From Hyphomicrobiales bacterium (GTDB taxonomy: Bacteria > Pseudomonadota > Alphaproteobacteria > Rhizobiales > Beijerinckiaceae), in the NCBI GenBank assembly GCA_015655535.1, contig JAATEW010000167.1, positions 1 through 10,858 of the forward strand: a DNA stretch of 10,858 bases. The letters run 5' to 3'. This document shows, one piece after another, positions 6,181-10,858 of the stretch. The number at the start of each line of letters is the position of its first letter. Position 1 is the stretch's first letter. The position numbers and the translations under genes are program-made. Below the pieces are notes generated by a model. The model saw only the letters and a program-made list of their open reading frames with translations. It was not told the origin of the DNA and made no database searches.

Positions 6181-6237
6181 ATGAGTGATCTTGACCTCGG
6201 CCGCGCCAAGCCGGACGAAGAACGAGAAAAGCACTAG
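6181..6237 (+). CDS. possible 18-codon leader ORF before the SDR gene
   Basis: ATG at 6181 opens a short frame, highly charged (MSDLDLGRAKPDEEREKH), ending with TAG at 6235-6237. The TAG overlaps the AGGGGG ribosome site of the SDR gene, 12 bases before that start. It could be a translated leader or chance. No good ribosome site of its own is seen. Low confidence. Confidence 0.2.
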   Translation: MSDLDLGRAKPDEEREKH

Positions 6238-6249
6238 GGGGCTCGGGCA

Positions 6250-7014
6250 ATGCAATTGACGCCATCGCGCATGGCTTTGGTGACGGGCGCCGCGCGGCGG
6301 ATCGGGCTGCGGATCGCCGAACGTCTCGCCCAGCACGACTATGGCGTCATCTTGCATTGCAGCCCGGCAACGCTGCCGGAGACCACGGCCGCCGCCATGC
6401 GCATCGCTCAGATGGGCGTGGTGGCGGGTGCGATCGCGGGCGATCTCGCCGATCCGGTCAGGGCGGGGGAGATCATCGCCGAGGTTAACGCGATCGCTGG
6501 GCCGCTCTCGCTACTCGTCAACAATGCCTCGATCTTCGAGGAGGATACGGCCGATCATTTCGATCTTGCCCTTTGGGAACGGCATTTCGCGGTCAATCTG
6601 CGGGCGCCCGCCATTCTCGCGCGCGATTTCGCGGCGCAATTGGCCCCTGGCGATCATGGCGCTATCGTCAATATGATCGACCAGCGTGTGCTGCGCCCGA
6701 CCCCGCAGTTCTTCTCATATGCTTTAAGTAAAGCGGGCCTCTGGATGGCGACGCGGACCATGGCGCAAGCCTTCGCGCCGCGCCGGATCAGGGTCAATGC
6801 GATCGGGCCGGGGCCCGTCCTGCCGAACGGACCGCAGGGCGAGGCCGGTTTTGAAAAGGAAGTCCAGGGCCTGCCGCTGAAACAGGCGGTCAGCATGGAC
6901 GATATCGCCGATGCGGTGCTCTATCTGGCGGAAGCCCGCAATGTCACCGGCCAGATGATCGCGGTCGATGCCGGCCAACACCTCGCCTGGGAGACGCCGG
7001 ATATCGTCCCCTGA
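6250..7014 (+). CDS. SDR family oxidoreductase, pteridine reductase-like (PTR1/FolM type)
   Basis: 254 residues, normal for a classical SDR. Seen: the cofactor motif TGAARRIG (residues 12-19), where Arg replaces the usual middle Gly, as in the TGxxxRxG signature of NADPH-dependent pteridine reductases; NNAS at 91-94; the catalytic Y157 and K161 in SYALSKAG; and, 13 residues before the tyrosine, D144 in IVNMID rather than serine. In Leishmania PTR1 the matching residues are Asp181, Tyr194 and Lys198, with identical spacing. GPGPVLPN (187-194) follows, then the C-terminal VTGQMIAVDAGQHL. I therefore infer NADPH-dependent reduction of a pterin such as dihydromonapterin or dihydrobiopterin; a general SDR with another substrate is possible. 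ATG at 6250 has AGGGGG eight bases upstream. It is transcribed away from the barrel gene. No folate gene is adjacent. Confidence 0.88.
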   Translation: MQLTPSRMALVTGAARRIGLRIAERLAQHDYGVILHCSPATLPETTAAAMRIAQMGVVAGAIAGDLADPVRAGEIIAEVNAIAGPLSLLVNNASIFEEDTADHFDLALWERHFAVNLRAPAILARDFAAQLAPGDHGAIVNMIDQRVLRPTPQFFSYALSKAGLWMATRTMAQAFAPRRIRVNAIGPGPVLPNGPQGEAGFEKEVQGLPLKQAVSMDDIADAVLYLAEARNVTGQMIAVDAGQHLAWETPDIVP

Positions 7015-7074
7015 GCGCCGCCCCTAGAACGTGCGCGTTAACACATTCTTCCTCTGGGACTCGTGCGATTTTTA

Positions 7075-7153
7075 ACCATCGCTGGTGCCGGACATGAACC
7101 AAACAGCGTTTGGCGCGTTATCCAGGCAGCTAAATTTAGCCGCCGAAGGCGGC
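7075..7153 (+). promoter_or_regulatory. hairpin-rich leader of the DUF992 gene
   Basis: Four inverted repeats occur in 79 bases: ACCA/TGGT around TCGC (7075-7086), CCAAAC/GTTTGG around AGC (7099-7113), the 12-base palindrome GCTAAATTTAGC (7129-7140), and GCCGCC/GGCGGC around GAA (7139-7153). The last two share two bases, so as RNA stems they would exclude each other, and the final stem ends a few bases before the GGGGGA ribosome site. Function unknown; the GCTAAATTTAGC could instead be an operator. Confidence 0.35.
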
Positions 7154-7171
7154 CTCTTGGGGGACTTCATC

Positions 7172-7714
7172 ATGAAAAACATTCTGTTCGCGGCTGTTGC
7201 CGCTCTTTCCATCGCCGATGTGTCTGGGGCTCAAGCTGCCATGCGTCCTGTGCCGCTGCCGCCCGTGCGGCCTGCCGTAATGGACGCGGAATTGCAGCAG
7301 GCGGGCACGCTCTCTTGCATGGTTCAGCAGGGCTTCGGCATGTTCGTCGGCTCGAGCCGCACCGCGACCTGCATCTTCGATCATCCCGGTGCCGATTCCT
7401 ACAGCCAGACCTATGAGGCAACCCTGTCGCGCGTCGGTCTCGATGTCGGCGTCATGCCGAAACAAGCGATGCGCTGGGCGGTCTATACGCCGGGCGGTGT
7501 CGCGGAGCCGGGCATGCTGGCCGGCGCCCATGCGGGGCCTTCGGCTGAAACGGCGATTGGCGTCGGCGACGGCGGCAAGGTTCTGTTTCGCGACAATGGC
7601 AGCAAGATCGTCTTCCAGCAGATGACCGCGCCTATGGCGATCGGCGTCTCCTTCGGTCTCGGCACCGCCAATCTCGAACTCACGACGGCGAGCGCCCCGG
7701 TATTCAACCAGTAA
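7172..7714 (+). CDS. exported DUF992 domain protein
   Basis: 180 residues. DUF992 proteins are found mainly in Hyphomicrobiales and have no known function. Seen: signal peptide MKNILFAAVAALSIADVSGAQA with cleavage after AQA near residue 22, a proline-rich neck (VPLPPVRP), then the DUF992 body: AGTLSCMVQQGFGMFVGSS (44-62), TATCIFDH (64-71), YEATLSRVGLDVG (81-93), AVYTPGG, LAGAHAGPSAETAIGVG (116-132) and FGLGTANLELT at the end. C49 and C67 could form one disulfide. Start: the ATG at 7172 gives an ideal signal peptide with a GGGGGA ribosome site; an upstream ATG at 7085 would prefix 29 residues without export character and is rejected. It lies 157 bases beyond the SDR stop, with a hairpin-rich leader, and ends at a strong terminator, so it is likely its own transcription unit. 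Confidence 0.9.
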   Translation: MKNILFAAVAALSIADVSGAQAAMRPVPLPPVRPAVMDAELQQAGTLSCMVQQGFGMFVGSSRTATCIFDHPGADSYSQTYEATLSRVGLDVGVMPKQAMRWAVYTPGGVAEPGMLAGAHAGPSAETAIGVGDGGKVLFRDNGSKIVFQQMTAPMAIGVSFGLGTANLELTTASAPVFNQ

Positions 7715-7748
7715 GTTTCGCCGATCCGATCTTTTAAGTGCCGATCTC

Positions 7749-7781
7749 AATGTCCGGTCTCGCAAGAGACCGGACATTTTT
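7749..7781 (+). terminator. strong rho-independent terminator
   Basis: A perfect 13-base stem, AATGTCCGGTCTC (7749-7761) with its complement at 7766-7778, closes a GCAA tetraloop of the stable GNRA class and runs into five T residues (7777-7781). It lies 34 bases past the DUF992 stop. Only the plus direction has the T run. Confidence 0.93.
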
Positions 7782-7911
7782 GTGTGGGAGTAATTGGGGA
7801 GAGATGGCGGCATTGCTACTCTTCCCGGTCTTCTGGCAGCATTCTCATCATTCCGGGACGCAGCTTTTCGAGAGGGGCGGCGAAGAACTCGGCCGCAGCG
7901 TCTTTCACCGG

Positions 7912-8997
7912 TTATTGCTTTGCGTGGCGGGTGCGGATTTCGATAGATCCCGCGGCCATTTGAACTTCAAACCTGGATAGAAAGCTCATTCCCAGCAGCC
8001 CGTCGACACCGGCACCATAGCTCTTTTCGTCGACGTTTTGGATCGCGACCGGGACATTCGCCGCCTCCAGCTTGCCGAGTTGCACCTTGTCGGCTTTCGA
8101 CAGCGTGGCTTTCGCCAATCCATTGGCTGTCATGAGCGTGATCTCTGTCTCGGTTCGAGCTATCTTTGCGCGATCCGCGAAGGCCGACCTCATCGTTACA
8201 TAGCTGGCCCCGGTGTCGAGAACGAACAATCCGCGCACACCATTGATTTCGGCCTTTACGGCGACAACGTTCTTTTGCCCTCGCAGGGGATAGCTTTCCG
8301 TCCGGAATTCCTTGGACGAAGCACAATTGCCCTTCGCCTCATAGTCGGAAATGATTTTCCGGGTTCGGCTGGTGTCGCGGCTGGCCGGATCAAGCGAAAC
8401 CCACATGTTGATCGGCGAGGTTGCCTCGCAAAATCGATTGAGCGCCGCATAGACCTCGGCCATGCGGAGAAAAGCACGGCTCGAAATCTCCTTCTTGTCC
8501 GAGCCAAAGAGCTCGATGCCGTCGGAGTAGTCGATGAGCGCGCGCTGGAAGTCTCCGGCTCCCTGCAACGCGATGCCGCGCAGATAGTGCGCATCGTGAT
8601 TTGTCGGCTCGCGCCGGACAAATTCGTCCGCCACTTCGACGGCGTTCGCATAATCCGTCAGCTTCAGATAGATATTTATCGATTTATTCAGAGCCGAAAA
8701 CGGCGCTCCACAGTCGCGCACGAATTTGTAAAGCCCGTTCGCCGCCTCTCGCCGATAACCGTGTTTTTCGAGCGCGTCGGCAAGATCGCCGATGCTCTTC
8801 TGATCGCATGGCTCGCGTTTTAGCTCCTCAAGGCGGTTCCAGATATAAGCGTCCCGCACGGCTTCCCGCGGCAACGCGCCCAACCGCTGGTAAACGCTGG
8901 CGAAAACCTCATTCGGATCATCATCCAGATAATCTGCCTTGACCAGGTTGGGGATCGCAATGAGGAGTAACGCGATTGCGCAGCAGCGCCAAAACAT
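7912..8997 (-). CDS. exported TPR protein with retropepsin-like aspartic protease domain
   Basis: 361 residues. Seen: signal peptide with hydrophobic core CCAIALLLIAIPNLV and cleavage near VKA (residue 21); a helical repeat region (about 65-220) with TPR-like helices, clearest at AHYLRGIALQGAGDFQRALIDYSDGIELF (136-164) and the following RAFLRMAEVYAALNRFCEA; then a C-terminal beta-rich domain (about 232-356). In that domain FVLDTGASYVTM carries D261-T-G-A, the catalytic triplet of retropepsin-like enzymes, and GVDGLLGMSFLSRFEV (330-345) matches the second conserved block of the bacterial clan AA single-domain proteases, which work as dimers. Inferred role: periplasmic proteolysis, with the repeats recruiting substrate or partner. 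Activity is not proven for most such proteins. ATG at 8997 is preceded by GAGG at six bases. It is divergent from the phosphatase gene and has no obvious partner or terminator. Confidence 0.88.
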   Translation of the reverse strand: MFWRCCAIALLLIAIPNLVKADYLDDDPNEVFASVYQRLGALPREAVRDAYIWNRLEELKREPCDQKSIGDLADALEKHGYRREAANGLYKFVRDCGAPFSALNKSINIYLKLTDYANAVEVADEFVRREPTNHDAHYLRGIALQGAGDFQRALIDYSDGIELFGSDKKEISSRAFLRMAEVYAALNRFCEATSPINMWVSLDPASRDTSRTRKIISDYEAKGNCASSKEFRTESYPLRGQKNVVAVKAEINGVRGLFVLDTGASYVTMRSAFADRAKIARTETEITLMTANGLAKATLSKADKVQLGKLEAANVPVAIQNVDEKSYGAGVDGLLGMSFLSRFEVQMAAGSIEIRTRHAKQ

Positions 8998-9270
8998 AGG
9001 TACCTCAAGGAATAGAATTTTTTCTGGACAATTGCCTTACCGCACGCCCGGTCCAAAATGCAGATCGGTCATGACACCATTTCCGCACTTTCTCGGAAAG
9101 CTGCCATTGCGGGCTTCTATGCAAATCTCAGGAATTTTGCAGAGCATTAAACGCAAGCGATTTTAGTCATCAAGTTGATGCATACGTGAAATTATAGCTC
9201 CCGGCAGTTTATTGAGCAAATAAGCCTCTTAGGCCTAAACCGCCTAATCTCTGGACCAACGGACCTGGCA
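8998..9270. promoter_or_regulatory. divergent intergenic region
   Basis: 273 bases between the protease and phosphatase starts, richer in A and T than the genes. It holds a 13-base palindrome CATCAAGTTGATG (9168-9180), a 10-base palindrome TTAGGCCTAA (9229-9238), and a GGCCTAAACCGCC repeat copy (9232-9244). A weak minus-strand promoter candidate is TTGGAC (9056-9051) and AATTGT (9033-9028), 17 apart. I found no sequence resembling a Pho box. Confidence 0.4.
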
Positions 9271-9307
9271 ATGATCAATCGCGTGCCGCCCCACGGCCTA
9301 AACCGCC
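9232..9307 (+). repeat. 13-base direct repeat flanking the phosphatase start
   Basis: GGCCTAAACCGCC occurs exactly at 9232-9244 and 9295-9307, 63 bases apart and in the same codon phase. The second copy encodes GLNR just before the Tat arginines; the first lies upstream of the ATG. Confidence 0.6.
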
Positions 9308-10858
9308 GCTTCCTTCTCAAATCGGCGGCGGGTTCGGGACTCGCGCTGTCCGGCACGATTGCGATGCCGGCCATCAGCCGCGCGGCGGACCGTCCCCAGC
9401 TCTCGCATGGGCTGCAATCCGGCGATGTGTCGGGCCATTCCGCGATCGTCTGGAGCCGGGCGGACCGGCCCTCGCGCGCCATCGTCGAGGTCGCGACGAC
9501 CGATACGTTCAAGACCGTGCTTCACAGCACATATGCCGACGCGCTGCCCGAGTCGGATTTCACGACCAAAGTCGCCTTGAACGATCTGCCTGCCGGCCAG
9601 GATATTTTCTATCGCGTGACGCTCACCGATCTGTTTGAGCCAACCATCATGGGCGAGCCGCGCATCGGGCATTTCAAGACGGCGCCCGCTGATCTGAGAA
9701 GCGTTTCCTTCTGCTGGTCGGGCGATACGGTCGGGCAGGGCTGGGGGATCGACGAGGCGCGCGGCGGCATGACGATCTACTCGACGATACTCAAGAACCG
9801 GCCGGATTTCTTTCTGCATTCGGGCGACAACATCTATGCCGACGGGCCGCTTCAGGCCGAAGTGACTTTGCCCGACGGCACGCTGTGGAAAAACCTCGTC
9901 ACCGAAGAGAAGTCGAAACCGGCCGAGACGCTCGCCGAATTTCGCGGCGCCTATAAATATAATTTGTTGGACAAGAACCTTCTCGCCATGAATGCCGAGA
10001 TCCCGGTCCTGGCGCAATGGGACGATCACGAGGTCTATAATAATTGGTGGCCGGGTGAACCGATGACGCGCGCCGAACTCCTGCGCAAGAAATACACGGA
10101 AAAGAACGGATTGATCTTGGCGGCTCGCGCGTCCCGCGCGTTCCACGACTACACGCCGATGCGCTTCGAGCCGGCGGAGCCCGGCCGCGTTTATCGCAAA
10201 ATCTCCTATGGGCCCTTGCTCGACGTCTTCATGCTGGACGAGCGGAGCTATCGCGGACCCAATGGGGAAAATAGGCAGACGGCCTATGGACCGGACGCTT
10301 ATTTCATGGGGCCGCTGCAACTCGCCTGGCTAAAGCGCGAATTGCAGGCTTCAAAAGCGACGTGGAAAGTCATTGCCGCCGATATGCCGATCTCTCTTGT
10401 CGTCGTCTACGATCCCGACCGCAACTTCGGCTCGGAGGCCGTGGCGCAAGGCGACAATGGGCCGCCGCTGGGCCGCGAGTTCGAAATCGCCGATCTTCTC
10501 TCCTTCATGAAGCGCGCCCAAATCAAAAACTGTATTTGGGTCACCGCCGATGTGCACTATACGGCGGCGCATTATTATGATCCAAACCTCGCCCAGTTCC
10601 AGGATTTCGATCCGTTTTGGGAATTCGTGTCGGGGCCCTTGAACGCCGGTACGTTTGGTCCCAACAGGCTCGATACGACGTTTGGTCCGCAGGTGAAATT
10701 CATGAAAGCGCCGCCTCCCGGCCAGTTCAAACTCTCGCCCGCCGCGGGCTATCAATTCTTCGGCCATGTCGCCATCGACGGCGCGCCGCGGAAGATTGCG
10801 GTCACGCTCAAAGATGCCGCCGCACACGAACACTGGAGCGTGACGCTGGACACGATCC
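9271..10858 (+). CDS. PhoD-like alkaline phosphatase/phosphodiesterase, Tat-exported (3' end outside window)
   Basis: 529 codons visible with no stop before the window end. PhoD enzymes release phosphate from mono- and diesters outside the cytoplasm, using iron and calcium. Seen: a Tat signal with NRRFLLK at residues 11-17, hydrophobic AAGSGLALSGTIAMPAIS and a likely cut after SRAA or nearby; an N-terminal beta domain LSHGLQSGDVSGHSAIVWSRAD (44-65) as in PhoD_N; then the metal-site blocks SFCWSGD (146-152, C148 a candidate iron ligand), HSGDNIYADG (183-192), WDDHE (250-254), LDERSYR (322-328) and TADVHY (425-430). All key blocks are present. Start: ATG at 9271 directly precedes the Tat motif; the frame is open back to 9190 but has no better start. 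GGA lies seven bases upstream, so the ribosome site is weak. Most PhoD genes belong to the phosphate-starvation regulon, but no Pho box is visible. Confidence 0.93.
   Translation, partial: MINRVPPHGLNRRFLLKSAAGSGLALSGTIAMPAISRAADRPQLSHGLQSGDVSGHSAIVWSRADRPSRAIVEVATTDTFKTVLHSTYADALPESDFTTKVALNDLPAGQDIFYRVTLTDLFEPTIMGEPRIGHFKTAPADLRSVSFCWSGDTVGQGWGIDEARGGMTIYSTILKNRPDFFLHSGDNIYADGPLQAEVTLPDGTLWKNLVTEEKSKPAETLAEFRGAYKYNLLDKNLLAMNAEIPVLAQWDDHEVYNNWWPGEPMTRAELLRKKYTEKNGLILAARASRAFHDYTPMRFEPAEPGRVYRKISYGPLLDVFMLDERSYRGPNGENRQTAYGPDAYFMGPLQLAWLKRELQASKATWKVIAADMPISLVVVYDPDRNFGSEAVAQGDNGPPLGREFEIADLLSFMKRAQIKNCIWVTADVHYTAAHYYDPNLAQFQDFDPFWEFVSGPLNAGTFGPNRLDTTFGPQVKFMKAPPPGQFKLSPAAGYQFFGHVAIDGAPRKIAVTLKDAAAHEHWSVTLDTI

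Noticed and set aside
7136..7813. 225-codon minus-strand frame over the DUF992 gene
   Set aside because: Crosses the strong terminator and is antisense to a recognised domain.
7738..7980. 80-codon plus-strand frame after the DUF992 gene
   Set aside because: Begins upstream of the terminator hairpin and runs antisense into the protease 3' end; no support.
8038..8823. 261-codon plus-strand open frame opposite the protease gene
   Set aside because: Antisense shadow; low-complexity charged translation, no motif.
8939..9166. 75-codon plus-strand frame in the divergent gap
   Set aside because: Overlaps the protease start, has no ribosome site, and the translation has no features of a real protein.
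9001..9270. Pho box before the PhoD-like gene
   Set aside because: I looked for paired CTGTCAT-like heptamers and found none.
9298..10320. 340-codon minus-strand open frame
   Set aside because: Fully antisense to the PhoD-like gene, Arg/Gly-rich and without family motifs.
1..10858. Novel defence, toxin-antitoxin, phage or CRISPR system
   Set aside because: All long genes fall into known housekeeping or envelope families, and no repeat array, integrase, transposase or toxin pair is visible.

Overview
The window looks like chromosomal DNA of a GC-rich alphaproteobacterium, most likely Hyphomicrobiales (Rhizobiales) of the Beijerinckiaceae/Bradyrhizobiaceae type. The reasons are a DUF992 protein, an Omp25/31-style beta-barrel starting its mature part with ADLP, a TPR/retropepsin-like periplasmic protein, and a palindromic intergenic repeat of a style I associate with that order. 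No tRNA, rRNA, CRISPR array, insertion sequence or phage gene was found. Species is not determinable by eye.

Layout. 1-628 (+): 3' end of a GT4 glycosyltransferase. 600-1679 (-): a second, complete GT4 glycosyltransferase overlapping the first tail-to-tail; both probably build surface polysaccharide. 1751-3965 (+): probable operon of a secreted four-cysteine protein of unknown function, a secreted RNase T2 and the 23S rRNA methyltransferase RlmJ. 4160-4372 (+): cold-shock protein with a roughly 200-nt leader holding a strong inverted repeat. 4475-5074 (+): YibF-like glutathione S-transferase. 5075-5175: convergent gap with two hairpins, one a likely dispersed palindromic element. 5176-5850 (-): outer-membrane beta-barrel. 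5851-6249: divergent control region with an AT-rich island. 6250-7014 (+): SDR with pteridine-reductase active-site features. 7172-7714 (+): DUF992 exported protein with a hairpin-rich leader and a textbook terminator. 7912-8997 (-): TPR plus retropepsin-like exported protein. 9271-end (+): PhoD-like phosphatase with a Tat signal, cut by the window edge.

Six of the ten protein genes carry export signals, so the region is largely envelope and periplasm housekeeping: polymer synthesis, RNA and phosphoester breakdown, a porin-like barrel and a putative protease. I see no convincing defence island, biosynthetic cluster or mobile element. The most interesting signals are small: structured leaders before csp, the barrel gene and the DUF992 gene, the palindromic repeat, an altered catalytic motif in RlmJ, and the pairing of an uncharacterised four-cysteine secreted protein with RNase T2. 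All calls come from reading translations and motifs by eye; no database search was run.
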